Positions 13,701-23,362 of a DNA stretch of 64,000 nucleotides are shown here, in pieces (positions within the stretch are counted from its first letter, which is position 1; the number at the start of each line of letters is the position of its first letter). This DNA is from Deltaproteobacteria bacterium (lineage in GTDB: Bacteria; Myxococcota_A; Polyangia; GCA-2747355; JADLHG01): assembly GCA_020848905.1 (NCBI GenBank), contig JADLHG010000057.1:1-64000 (forward strand). Direction: 5' to 3'. The notes under the pieces are model-generated. The model searched no databases, was not told where the DNA came from, and saw nothing but the letters and a program-made list of their open reading frames with translations. The translations under genes and the position numbers were made by a program.

Positions 13701-14243
13701 CGGGCTGAACTCGAGGCCGAATTTTTCGGAGAGCTCGTCGCGCCACTGGTCGGTGAGGCTGCCGGGGGCGATGATGAGGCACCGCTCGAGATCCCCACGC
13801 ACCAGCAGCTCGCGGATGAGCAGGCCGGTCATCACGGTCTTGCCGGCGCCCGGATCGTCGGCGAGCAGGAATCGGAGCGGCTGGCGCGGCAGCATCTCGG
13901 CGTAGACGGCGACGATCTGATGCGGCAGCGGCTCGACCACCGAGGTCGTCAGCGCCAGGTACGGATCGAAGAGGAAGGCCTGGTGGATGCGATACGCCTC
14001 GGACACCAGGCGGAAGAGATGGCCATCACCGTCGAAGGACCAGGGACGGCCGATCTTCGCCAGCTCGAGCGAGCCCTCGTCGGTCCGGTAGACGATGCGA
14101 CTCCCCAGCTTCCCCGCCGCGTCCCGGTAGATCACGTCGACAGCCTGGTCACCGTACCAGCTCAGGCTGGCGACGGTCGCGAGCCCCTCGGGCGCCAGCC
14201 CCCGGACGGCGGCGCCCGCGCTCAGTTCCTCCAGGCGAGCCAT
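10734..14243 (-). CDS. SNF2/DEAH-type helicase with C-terminal DUF3883 domain
   Basis: 1169 residues. Helicase motifs run in order: Walker A DDPGAGKT (129-136), DEAH (227-230), TATPHNG, then the C-terminal helicase half ending in NRLEQRFGRIHRIGQ. Acidic coiled-coil-like sequence separates the two halves. The last ~120 residues form a DUF3883 domain with a GIGHDIES ... VEVKG pattern, spaced like the D-ExK residues of PD-(D/E)xK nucleases. ATG 14243 was chosen because the profile-like sequence begins there (MARLEELSAG) with a G-rich stretch upstream; the open frame runs 86 codons further without similarity. First gene of the four-gene minus operon. Role inferred: ATP-driven DNA translocation or recognition in defence, possibly with nuclease activity. 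Confidence 0.93.
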
Positions 14244-14267
14244 GTGATTCCCCGCGAAGTTTCGTTG

Positions 14268-14297
14268 AGAATATCGAAAGATGCGCCTGTTGATCAA
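14268..14297 (-). promoter_or_regulatory. Candidate sigma-70 promoter and palindrome before the helicase operon
   Basis: On the minus strand TTGATC (14297-14292) and TATTCT (14273-14268) are separated by 18 bases, which would start transcription about 18 bases before ATG 14243. The perfect 10-bp palindrome GTTGATCAAC (14289-14298) covers the -35 box and could be an operator. The rest of the 199-bp divergent gap (14244-14442) shows no equally good promoter for the plus-strand gene. Confidence 0.45.
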
Positions 14298-14442
14298 CGC
14301 AGCTCTTGGAAATCTTGGTCGGGCTCCTTCTAGCAACGGAATGCGATCTTCGCGGGACAGTGACCGACAGCGACGGATCGAGCGCGCGTACATCCGACGA
14401 CGGCCGAAGCTTGATAGACTGACGACACCAAAGGGAGGTTGC

Positions 14443-15645
14443 ATGCCCAGGACCGAGCCTGAGGGACAACCGGTTCGCGCCGTGTACCTCGATACCAGCA
14501 TCTTGCGGCAGTGCCCGCTGTCAGACCCTGGCCGAGTGCTCGGTCCGCTGCTGAAGATCGCCGCCGAGAACGAGGCCCAGATCTTCGTGCCCAGAACCGT
14601 GGTCGGCGAGTGGGTTCGGTATCATCACGGCCAAGCAGCCAACCTGCGGGCAAGCATCACCCGTGAGGTTCGACAGTTCCGGACATACGAGCCCACCGTC
14701 GTGGCACCGGAGCTGGGCGACATGGATGAGGCCCGGATCAGAACGCTGCTGGAGGGCGCCCTCGCGGCGCATCGCATCGACGTGGTTGAGACGCCGGATG
14801 TCGACGTCGCGGACCTTGTCGAGAGCGCGATCTGGCAGAAGCCTCCGTTCGATGCCAAGGGTGCTGGCTTTCGAGATGCCGTTATCCTGGAAACCATACT
14901 TGAACACGCATCCGGGAACTACTCGGGTGCGTCGGTGGTCTTCGCGTCCGCTGACCGCGACTTCGCGCTCGCAGAGGTCAGAAGAAGAGCCTCGGCGCGG
15001 GGGATCGGCATTCGCATGGCGCGCTCCGTTGTCGATGCCGCGCGGGAGATCAGCGAGTCCTCGCTTCGTGCAATCGTGGCCGGCATCCGTGAGGCCCAGA
15101 AGGACATGCTCGTCCTCGCCCAAGAACGCCGCACAGACCTGCTCGCGTTCATGGAGGATCGCTATCGACCGTCGGAGAGCGCTCTTCGGGGCGAGTATCT
15201 TCCTGACGAAAAGCGGCCCTTCCTGCCAGGAATGATCGAGGCGGTGGTCGGGGTCGAGTTCGGCGAGTTCAGCCCAGGGGAGCCGTTTCCAAGCCTGCGG
15301 GCTGCCGATCTCGACGAGGGCCGCATTCCCTTCGCCATCCATGTCCCGGCCCGACTCGCCGTCCGGTTTGCGATGTTCAAGTCGTTCGAGGGGACAAAGT
15401 ACGAGCTGCCAAGGGAGGCGACACCAGGGCAGCGCGTCACACCTGCGACCGAGTACGAACATCTTGTGCTCTGGCTGGAGCACCCGCTGGAACTCGTCGT
15501 CAGCGTCCGCGAGGAAGAAGGGGTCGGTTTCACCGATCTTCGACCCGAGGCAGTGAAGGAATCGTCTGCCGGGTACTCCGAGGCCGTCATCAAGAGGCTC
15601 GCAAAGTGGGCCGTCGATGCAGCGAAGAACGGCGGCGGACAGTAG
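14443..15645 (+). CDS. PIN-like nuclease-fold protein (DUF4935 type)
   Basis: 400 residues. The N-terminal half has the layout of PIN-like domains: YLDTSIL (Asp17), VVGEWVRYHH with a conserved-type Glu, then FRDAVILETIL and FASADRDFAL, giving the scattered acidic residues of a PIN metal site. The C-terminal half is unrecognised, mixed alpha/beta. ATG 14443 is preceded by AGGGAGG with four bases of spacing; the longer open frame to 14281 has no such support. It is divergent from the helicase and lies between the operon and tRNA-Asn, so it is probably part of the same island. RNase activity is predicted from family only. Toxin, nuclease effector or regulator are all possible. Confidence 0.75.
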   Translation: MPRTEPEGQPVRAVYLDTSILRQCPLSDPGRVLGPLLKIAAENEAQIFVPRTVVGEWVRYHHGQAANLRASITREVRQFRTYEPTVVAPELGDMDEARIRTLLEGALAAHRIDVVETPDVDVADLVESAIWQKPPFDAKGAGFRDAVILETILEHASGNYSGASVVFASADRDFALAEVRRRASARGIGIRMARSVVDAAREISESSLRAIVAGIREAQKDMLVLAQERRTDLLAFMEDRYRPSESALRGEYLPDEKRPFLPGMIEAVVGVEFGEFSPGEPFPSLRAADLDEGRIPFAIHVPARLAVRFAMFKSFEGTKYELPREATPGQRVTPATEYEHLVLWLEHPLELVVSVREEEGVGFTDLRPEAVKESSAGYSEAVIKRLAKWAVDAAKNGGGQ

Positions 15646-16010
15646 AAAGGGATCGCACCCGAGACTCGGAGCAGATCGAACAGCAGAACGGCCGTCGCTG
15701 TTGAATCGTGCTCTCTGGCCGTGAACCACGGCGCCGCCGCAGGCGTCCGCTTCGGGTTGCGGTCGAGATGCAACGCGAGGTCAACAGCAAACCGGCCCGC
15801 AGCCGCCTCTCGGCCCAGCCCGCTGTTAACCTCGCTCTCTACCAGCGAACCAGCTCTCTGGCGCTCTCTCCCCGCCGCGCCCGCCAGAGAGCACGCGTGG
15901 GCGAGACCGGGCCGCCACCGGCGGCCGCCGTGATCTCTGCCGACGATCGTAGAGAGCGGGCCCGCATAAGCCGCGCGCGCAAAGGTCCGCGAACGCTGGC
16001 CAGAAATGAC
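15646..16010. other. Non-coding stretch between the PIN-like gene and the tRNA terminator
   Basis: No frame here looks coding: the open frames are Arg/Pro/Ala-rich without family signatures. It holds the GCTCTCT motif cluster described separately, and nothing else that I can name. Its position at the island side of the tRNA 3' end makes it the place where an attachment-site boundary would be expected. Confidence 0.5.
15710..15957. repeat. Cluster of GCTCTCT motifs with an inverted repeat
   Basis: GCTCTCT occurs in direct orientation at 15710, 15834, 15853 and 15863 and inverted (AGAGAGC) at 15886 and 15951. The copies at 15853-15863 and 15882-15892 extend to a perfect 11-bp inverted repeat (GCTCTCTGGCG / CGCCAGAGAGC) with an 18-base spacer. 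Six copies in 248 bases is far more than chance for a 7-mer. A protein-binding array or recombination-site arms are possible; neither is shown. Confidence 0.55.
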
Positions 16011-16039
16011 GAAGCCCCGAGGGAGGCCCTCGGGGCTTC
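16011..16039 (-). terminator. Strong hairpin terminator downstream of tRNA-Asn
   Basis: A perfect 13-bp stem (GAAGCCCCGAGGG / CCCTCGGGGCTTC) closes a 3-base loop. On the minus strand it is followed by GTCATTTCTGG, a weak T-rich tract. It fits termination of the minus-strand tRNA transcript and could also stop read-through from the island. Confidence 0.75.
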
Positions 16040-16048
16040 AGTTAACCC

Positions 16049-16078
16049 GCCCCGCGCACCGATGTTGGTGGGCGGGGC
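16049..16078 (-). terminator. Second hairpin just after the tRNA-Asn 3' end
   Basis: A 12-bp GC stem with one mismatch (16049-16060 with 16067-16078) and a 6-base loop lies between the tRNA and the stronger hairpin. It may help processing or termination. It has no T-tract of its own. Confidence 0.45.
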
Positions 16079-16085
16079 TTCGTAG

Positions 16086-16158
<73 letters not shown>

Positions 16159-16185
16159 ACAGGACGCTTGCGCGACCTGCAACTT

Positions 16186-16214
16186 TTGTAGACGACGAGG
16201 GGAGGGGGTGTCAA
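16186..16214 (-). promoter_or_regulatory. Promoter of tRNA-Asn
   Basis: On the minus strand TTGACA (16214-16209) and CTACAA (16191-16186) are 17 bases apart, placing the start about 20 bases before the mature tRNA 5' end. Confidence 0.65.
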
Positions 16215-16262
16215 GGAATGTGGCGGGAATGGGGAGGGAATTGCCGAAGGAGAGGACTGCGC

Positions 16263-16892
16263 CTAGATGTCCCCCGCGGTGTACTTCCACTTGTACTTGC
16301 CGGGCGTCGGGTAGGCGGTCTCGCCCTGGCCGAGGACGTTCACCATGCGCACAAGCTGCTCGACGGTGTAGACGCCGTAGCGGTCCTTCACCACGACGGG
16401 CTTGTCGGGGGTGATGACGAACTTGTAGGCGAAGCCGTCCTTGGACGCGCCGGCCTTGGTGACCTTGCCCTTGACGTCGCCGAAGAGGCCGCCGCTCGAC
16501 ATGGCCTGCGTGAGCGCGCGGCTGGGGGTGACGAGGCCGAGGGCAGACATGCCGCGCGGGGTGAGCTTCGTCGACCTGAGGGTGTCGAAGGTGCGCCCTG
16601 CGAGTCCGGGCGTGTCGTAGGTCTCTCTCGTGCGCTTGGTCGTGACGATGGCCGGCGTGGGCAGGTCCACGGACTTCACCATCATCACGGTGCGGCCGCC
16701 CGAGGCGAAGCCGAGCAGCGTGACGTGGTGCTCGCCCCGCCAGATATTCGGGATGCCGGCGGCTCGCAAGGCCGAGTCGCGCGCTTCCTGGACCGACACG
16801 GGCCGTAGAAGCTTCGGAGCGGCAGACGCCGCGACGCTCGCCAGGAGCACCGCCGACGCGATGAACGGTACGAGGATTCTTCCTGCGCGCAT
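16263..16892 (-). CDS. Secreted hypothetical protein
   Basis: 209 residues starting with a signal peptide (MRAGRILVPFIASAVLLAS, cleavage likely after ASA). The mature part is mixed, with no family I recognise; it has a repeated 'GGRTVMMVKSVDLPTPA' style of beta-strand-rich sequence and ends KYKWKYTAGDI. ATG 16892 was chosen because it is preceded by AGGAAG and begins the signal peptide; the open frame extends 38 codons upstream without merit. It stands alone between the tRNA promoter and the PilZ gene. Periplasmic or surface location is inferred. Confidence 0.7.
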   Translation of the reverse strand: MRAGRILVPFIASAVLLASVAASAAPKLLRPVSVQEARDSALRAAGIPNIWRGEHHVTLLGFASGGRTVMMVKSVDLPTPAIVTTKRTRETYDTPGLAGRTFDTLRSTKLTPRGMSALGLVTPSRALTQAMSSGGLFGDVKGKVTKAGASKDGFAYKFVITPDKPVVVKDRYGVYTVEQLVRMVNVLGQGETAYPTPGKYKWKYTAGDI

Positions 16893-17140
16893 GGTTCTTC
16901 CTTTCCTCTTCTTCAAGGTCCTGAGGGACGGAGACAGTCTCGTGATGCGAGTGCGAGCCGTTCGGATCGCAAGCCGCGTGCCGCGTCGAAGCGCGCGATA
17001 GTCCACGGACCGCGCCCGGCGAGGCGCGCGATTTCTGGATGGGCTCTCTGGATCTCGGAAGGGAGGAGGGGAGGGGGGGACGGACGAGGGGAGGAGAGAA
17101 GGACGCCCCTACCGGCGCGTCGCGACCCGGGCGAGAGGAC

Positions 17141-18811
17141 TCAGTTCCCCCAGGCCGGGCTCTTGATGGCGGGCTTCTTGTCCTTCGGCTCGTCGTCCTT
17201 CGCTTCGTCCTTTGCGTCGTCCTTCTTCGCGGGCGCGGCCTTGGCCTCGCCCTCCTCTTCGCCCTCGTCGGCCGCCTTGGCCTTGCTGCGCTTCTTCTTC
17301 GGCGCCGCCGCCGGCGCCGCGGCTGCGCCGCCCTTCTTCTCGAGCGTGGCGCTCACCTTCAGCACCTCGTCCTCGCCCTTGCGCTCCCACTTGCTGTCCG
17401 GCCCGAGCTCGACGGTCTGGTCCGCGTGCCCGGAGAGCTTGAAGACCACCGCGTGCTTGCCCTTGCTCAGGTCCAGCGCCTTCGCGTAGGTCGTCGGCGT
17501 CTTGCCGACCTTTTTGCCATCCAGGGTCACCGTCGCGCCCGCCGGCTCGCTCGCCAGCTCCACCGTGCGAACCGACGCCTTCTCGAGGTTCGCGCTGACC
17601 TCCGGTCCCCCGGCCTTGCCCGTCACGGTCACGAGCTTCTTGCCCGGCAGGTCGAGCGCGATCGCGACGTCCTTGCCCTTCGCGAAGCCGGTGAGCTCCG
17701 CCGGGGTCACCTTCCCCGTGTCGGTACCGTCGAGCAGGATCTTCGCCCCCGCCGGCGTCGAGCTGACCTTCAGGTTCGCCGAGGCGGGCGCCTTCGGCGG
17801 TTCGGCCGGCTTGCTCGCCGCTCCTCCGGGCTCGCCCGCGGCTCCGACAGCGCTCCCGCCCGCCGGCTGCTTCGGCTCGCCCTTACGCCCGTAGGTCCAC
17901 CAGAGGAAGAACCCGCCCCCCGCGGCCAGCAGGACGAGCACCCAGACGATGGCCCCCGAGGACTTCTTCTCCCCGCGAACGGGGCGCCGCTCCTCGGTCA
18001 CTCGGGGCGCGCGTACCGGCGCAGGTTCGGCCAGCGGCTCCGCGCCCTCGGAGGACTCCTCCTCGGTCGACTCCTCGTTCTCCGAGAAGAGGATCTTCGC
18101 CAGCCGCTCCTTGCGCACGGCTTCGGACTCCGGCTCCTCGCGCTCCTCGACCGCCGGTGACGAAGCCGCAGCCCGCGGGGCGGGCTCTTCCTCGGTCCGT
18201 GCGCCCTGCGCTGGTTCCGGGGCAACCTCCGTGTTCGTCGCGCGCGACGCCAGCTCCATCGGGACTTCCATCGACGGCGGCGGCATGGGCGGCGGCTCTT
18301 CGTCTTGGGGCGCGACCACCGTGGGAACCGCGTCCTCGGGCGGCACGGCTCCCGCGTCCATCCCGCCGAAGTCGGGCAGTCCCACCGGCTCGGGCTGGCT
18401 CTCCGCACCGCCCGAGATGCCCGCCGCGGCCTGCTCGACCATCTCCTTCGCGTCGGGCGCGACGCGCGTCGGCTGGTCGGAGAACTCCTGCGCGCGCTGC
18501 TTCTGCTCGAGGACCTGGGTCAGCACCTTCTGGCTCGGCGGCGGCAGCTGGTCGAAGCGCACGCCCATGCCCGGCGAGCCACCGCCCTTGGCGGCGTCCT
18601 GCTCGCGGATCCAGACCACGGTCCCGCTCCCCGAGAGGAGCGGACTGCCGTCCTGGAGCTGGAATTCGAAGTTGATGCTGGTCCCCACGGAGAGGGGTTT
18701 CGGCGTGCGGACGAAGATACCGCCCTGACTCACGTCGACCGAGTAGCGCTCGATGAACTGCTCGAGGGATGCACTCTTGAACTTGATCTTCACCGTAACC
18801 GGAGTGCGCAT
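17141..18811 (-). CDS. PilZ-like membrane protein with C-terminal PEGA repeats
   Basis: 556 residues in three parts. Residues 1-105 form a TIGR02266-type PilZ domain with DVSQGGIFV, but no RxxxR c-di-GMP motif is visible before it, so nucleotide binding is doubtful. A long acidic, Pro/Glu-rich stretch follows, then one membrane helix at about 285-305 (GAIVWVLVLLAAGGGFFLWW). After a Gly/Ala/Pro linker come two PEGA-type units (SSTPAGAKILLDGTDTGKVT and SEPAGATVTLDGKKVGKTP), which usually bind cell-wall or surface ligands outside the membrane. The C-terminus is Lys/Glu-rich. It may link an internal signal to the envelope, typical of myxobacterial regulators. ATG 18811 was chosen at MRTPVTVKIKF; the upstream frame is unsupported. 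Confidence 0.85.
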   Translation of the reverse strand: MRTPVTVKIKFKSASLEQFIERYSVDVSQGGIFVRTPKPLSVGTSINFEFQLQDGSPLLSGSGTVVWIREQDAAKGGGSPGMGVRFDQLPPPSQKVLTQVLEQKQRAQEFSDQPTRVAPDAKEMVEQAAAGISGGAESQPEPVGLPDFGGMDAGAVPPEDAVPTVVAPQDEEPPPMPPPSMEVPMELASRATNTEVAPEPAQGARTEEEPAPRAAASSPAVEEREEPESEAVRKERLAKILFSENEESTEEESSEGAEPLAEPAPVRAPRVTEERRPVRGEKKSSGAIVWVLVLLAAGGGFFLWWTYGRKGEPKQPAGGSAVGAAGEPGGAASKPAEPPKAPASANLKVSSTPAGAKILLDGTDTGKVTPAELTGFAKGKDVAIALDLPGKKLVTVTGKAGGPEVSANLEKASVRTVELASEPAGATVTLDGKKVGKTPTTYAKALDLSKGKHAVVFKLSGHADQTVELGPDSKWERKGEDEVLKVSATLEKKGGAAAAPAAAPKKKRSKAKAADEGEEEGEAKAAPAKKDDAKDEAKDDEPKDKKPAIKSPAWGN

Positions 18812-18841
18812 AGGGCGGCGTGCCTCCCGAGGTAGCCCGGC

Positions 18842-18847
18842 AGTATA
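18842..18847 (-). promoter_or_regulatory. Possible -10 box for the PilZ/PEGA gene
   Basis: TATACT on the minus strand lies about 30 bases before ATG 18811. No convincing -35 hexamer is seen at the right distance, so this rests on the -10 box and position only. Confidence 0.35.
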
Positions 18848-19034
18848 CAGGTCGCTAGACCCACAAGGAATCGCAAGCATACTAACTCACCATCGGCGGG
18901 CTACGCAAATCCTCGGGGGCGTTCTCGCCGACGGAAAAACGCGAGTGGCTCGCGACTTGGACGCGCGTGCGCGGCGCCGCTCCTGCCTCGCCGCGCGGGT
19001 TGCTTGCTCGCCGGCTCGCCGCTATGCTGCGCCC

Positions 19035-20540
19035 ATGTTCAAACGCATTCTCGTCGCCAACCGAGGCGAGATCGCCGTGCGGGTCATGCGCACCTGCCGG
19101 GAGATGGGGATCTCGCCCGTGGCCGTCTACTCCGACGCGGACCGCGCCGCGCTGCACGTGCGCATGGCCGACCGGGCCGTGCACATTGGTCCGGCCCCTG
19201 CTCGTGAGAGCTACCTCTGCATCGATAAGATCCTGGACGCCGCGAAGCGCCTCGGCGCCGAGGCCATCCACCCGGGTTACGGCTTTCTCTCGGAGAACGC
19301 CACCTTCGCTCAGGCCTGCAAGGACGCGGGCGTGGCCTTCATCGGGCCCGACCCCTCGGCCATCCACGCCATGGGCGACAAGATGCTCGCGCGCCAGCGC
19401 ATGCAGGCGGCCGGCGTGCCGGTGGTGCCCGGGTCGCATGGCGGGGAGAGGGGCCTGCCCGACGCCCAGACCGCCCTCGCCGAGGCCCGACGCATCGGCC
19501 TGCCGGTGATGCTCAAGGCCACGGCCGGCGGCGGCGGCAAGGGGATGCGCCTCGTGACCGAGGAGGAGCGGCTGCCCGCGGCCTTCGAGGCGGCCCAGCG
19601 CGAGGCGCTCTCGGCGTTCGGCAACGGGGCCGTGTACCTCGAGAAGTTCATCACCAATCCGCGTCACGTGGAGGTGCAGGTCATGGCGGACCGCCACGGC
19701 CACGCGGTGCACCTCTACGAGCGCGACTGCTCGGTGCAGCGGCGTCACCAGAAGGTGATCGAGGAGACGCCGTGCCCGGTGCTGGACCCCGACACGCGCC
19801 GCCGCATGGGCGAGGTGGCGGTCACGGCCGCGCGGGCGGTGGACTACACCGGCGCGGGCACGATCGAGTTCCTTTACGGCGGGGCAGGGCAGTTCTACTT
19901 CCTCGAGATGAACACGCGCCTTCAGGTGGAGCATCCGATCACCGAGCTCTGCACGGGCTACGACCTCGTGCGCTGCCAGATCCTCGTGGCCGATGGGCAG
20001 CCGCTGCCCATGAGCCAGGACCAGATCCAGCCGCGCGGCGCCGCCATCGAGTGCCGCCTCTACGCGGAGGACCCGGTGCGCTTTCTGCCGAGCCCCGGCT
20101 TTCTCACGGAGCTTCGTTTCCCCGAGGGGCCCGGAGTGCGCGTGGACGCGGGCGTGTACGGGGGCGCGGAGATCTCGGCCAACTACGACCCCATGATCGC
20201 CAAGCTGGCCGTCTGGGCCGAGAACCGCGCCGCCGCGATCGGCCGCATGCAGCGCGCGCTCTCCGAGTGCGTGATCGCGGGCATCCAGTCGAACCTGGCC
20301 TTCCACCGGCGCATGATGGCCAACGCCGCCTTTCAGACGGGGGTCTACGATACGGGCTTCATCGCCGCGCACGCCGCGGAGCTCGCTCCGCCGGAGGGTG
20401 AGCCGTCGCCGCTCGCCCTCGCCGCGGCGGCCATCCACGCCCGAGGCCAGGCCGCTCGCGCCCGCGCCACGCGCCCGGCCGCTGCGCCTGCCACCGGCGA
20501 CAGCGCCTGGCGCCGCGCCACGGGCTGGAGGAGGAGCTAG
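19035..20540 (+). CDS. accC: Biotin carboxylase (acetyl-CoA carboxylase type)
   Basis: 501 residues. It has the full ATP-grasp biotin carboxylase signature: MFKRILVANRGEIAVRVMRT, HPGYGFLSEN, the Gly-rich loop GGGGKGMR, and the active-site segment EMNTRLQVEHPITE. It carboxylates biotin on a carrier protein with ATP and bicarbonate. The last ~50 residues are an Ala/Arg-rich tail beyond the usual ~450-residue domain. No carrier (BCCP) or carboxyltransferase gene is in the window, so it could serve acetyl-CoA carboxylase or another acyl-CoA carboxylase; the symbol is by domain similarity. ATG 19035 begins the conserved sequence, though no clear ribosome-binding site precedes it. Confidence 0.93.
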   Translation: MFKRILVANRGEIAVRVMRTCREMGISPVAVYSDADRAALHVRMADRAVHIGPAPARESYLCIDKILDAAKRLGAEAIHPGYGFLSENATFAQACKDAGVAFIGPDPSAIHAMGDKMLARQRMQAAGVPVVPGSHGGERGLPDAQTALAEARRIGLPVMLKATAGGGGKGMRLVTEEERLPAAFEAAQREALSAFGNGAVYLEKFITNPRHVEVQVMADRHGHAVHLYERDCSVQRRHQKVIEETPCPVLDPDTRRRMGEVAVTAARAVDYTGAGTIEFLYGGAGQFYFLEMNTRLQVEHPITELCTGYDLVRCQILVADGQPLPMSQDQIQPRGAAIECRLYAEDPVRFLPSPGFLTELRFPEGPGVRVDAGVYGGAEISANYDPMIAKLAVWAENRAAAIGRMQRALSECVIAGIQSNLAFHRRMMANAAFQTGVYDTGFIAAHAAELAPPEGEPSPLALAAAAIHARGQAARARATRPAAAPATGDSAWRRATGWRRS

Positions 20541-20543
20541 TCC

Positions 20544-20873
20544 ATGACGGCGAACCCTCCCGCGGGCCCGCTGCAGCCCCTCCACACCGGTCCGGGGCAG
20601 GTCGAGCCGGCCGAGCCGAGCTGGCTGCTCTATCCGCCGAACGACGGGCCGCACGCCAAGGCCATGGCCGACTGCGCGCGGGCCTTCAACCAGGGTGACT
20701 TCGGCGGGGCGCGCCGGCTGGCCCGGCAGGCCTTCACCGAGAGCCCGACGGCCGCCGAGCAGGAATTCGCCCGGCAGATCCTGTATCGCACCGGCGTGGA
20801 TCCCGTCGCCCTCGCGGCGGGGATCTTCTGCCTCGCGCTCCTCCTCGCGGTGGTGTATTGGTCCCTGTCCTGA
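20544..20873 (+). CDS. Small tail-anchored membrane protein
   Basis: 109 residues with one hydrophobic segment at the very C-terminus (VALAAGIFCLALLLAVVYWSL), so the soluble N-terminal part should face the cytoplasm. The soluble part has a helical stretch (AKAMADCARAFNQGDFGGARRLARQAF) resembling a single TPR-like unit. It begins three bases after the biotin carboxylase stop and ends 13 bases before kdsB, so it is in the same transcript. Function unknown. Confidence 0.7.
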   Translation: MTANPPAGPLQPLHTGPGQVEPAEPSWLLYPPNDGPHAKAMADCARAFNQGDFGGARRLARQAFTESPTAAEQEFARQILYRTGVDPVALAAGIFCLALLLAVVYWSLS

Positions 20874-20886
20874 GGTGTGCTCGCGA

Positions 20887-21603
20887 ATGAAGGTCCTCGC
20901 GGTGATCCCCGCCCGCTACGCCTCGTCCCGTTTTCCGGGCAAGGCGTTGGTGTCCGTCGGGGGCGAGCCGCTCGTGGCCCGCGTCGCACGCCGCGTCCTG
21001 GCCTCCGGAGTGGCGGACGCCGTGCTCGTGGCCACCGACGATGCGCGTATCGCGAACGCCGCGGCCTCGACGGGCTGCGAGGTGCTGCTCTCCGACGAGC
21101 CGTTCCGTACCGGGAGCGACCGCGTGGCTGCCGCCGCGCGGGACCGTCGCGTCGAGCTCGTGCTGAACGTGCAGGGTGACGAGGCGCTGGTTGGCGCGTC
21201 GCTCCTCGAAGGGGCGCTCGCCGCTCTCGCGCGAGGTGACCTGGGCACCGTGGCCGTGCCGCTTGGTCACCCGTCGCAGCTCGAGGACCCCGATACGGTG
21301 AAGGTGGCCGTGACCGACGGCCGCGCGCACGCGTTCTTTCGCCGTCCCGCGCCTGCGATGGACCCGGGCGCCGCCCCCCTCGTGCACGTCGGCGTCTACG
21401 CCTTCACGGCCGAGACGCTCCAGGCTTTCTCGGCCCTGTCCAGCACCTCGGGCGAGCTCGCGCACGGGCTCGAGCAGCTTCGTGCCCTCGAGCGCGGCTG
21501 GTCCGTGGGCGTGACGCTCGTGGACGCGGAGGCCGCGTCCGTCAACCGCCCGAGCGATCTGCGCGACCTCGCGCGTTTCATCCCCGACGAGGTCGCTCCG
21601 TGA
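20887..21603 (+). CDS. kdsB: CMP-KDO synthetase (3-deoxy-manno-octulosonate cytidylyltransferase)
   Basis: 238 residues. The nucleotidyltransferase signature IPARYASSRFPGKAL is at the N-terminus, followed by LNVQGDEALV and HVGVYAF, all typical of KdsB. It activates KDO with CTP for the inner core of lipopolysaccharide. The next gene, pyrG, makes the CTP it uses. ATG 20887 starts the signature directly. Confidence 0.93.
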   Translation: MKVLAVIPARYASSRFPGKALVSVGGEPLVARVARRVLASGVADAVLVATDDARIANAAASTGCEVLLSDEPFRTGSDRVAAAARDRRVELVLNVQGDEALVGASLLEGALAALARGDLGTVAVPLGHPSQLEDPDTVKVAVTDGRAHAFFRRPAPAMDPGAAPLVHVGVYAFTAETLQAFSALSSTSGELAHGLEQLRALERGWSVGVTLVDAEAASVNRPSDLRDLARFIPDEVAP

Positions 21604-23280
<1,677 letters not shown>

Positions 23281-23286
23281 ACATGG

Positions 23287-23352
23287 GCGCCTTGGCCGCG
23301 ATCCATCCCGACCTGCGCGCCTTGGACAGCGCCTTGGCCGCGACCCATCCCG
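23287..23352. repeat. 24-bp tandem direct repeat between pyrG and the acyltransferase
   Basis: The 24-base unit beginning GCGCCTTGGCCGCGA occurs at 23287-23310 and 23329-23352 with one mismatch and a 42-base period; a partial third copy lies between. The period is a multiple of three, and in the acyltransferase frame it would encode a repeated RLGRDPSR, but this stretch is probably non-coding spacer. Confidence 0.6.
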
Positions 23353-23362
23353 TCGGGCTTCG

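Noticed and set aside
17040-17110. Purine-rich run as a regulatory element
   Set aside because: Only composition supports it; no hairpin, promoter or repeat pattern is visible.
18882-20654. A long minus-strand open frame over the biotin carboxylase
   Set aside because: Shadow frame; only the plus strand shows family motifs. The same holds for long antisense frames over pyrG, ptsI, the barrel gene, the OmpA gene and the lipoprotein at 55.7 kb.
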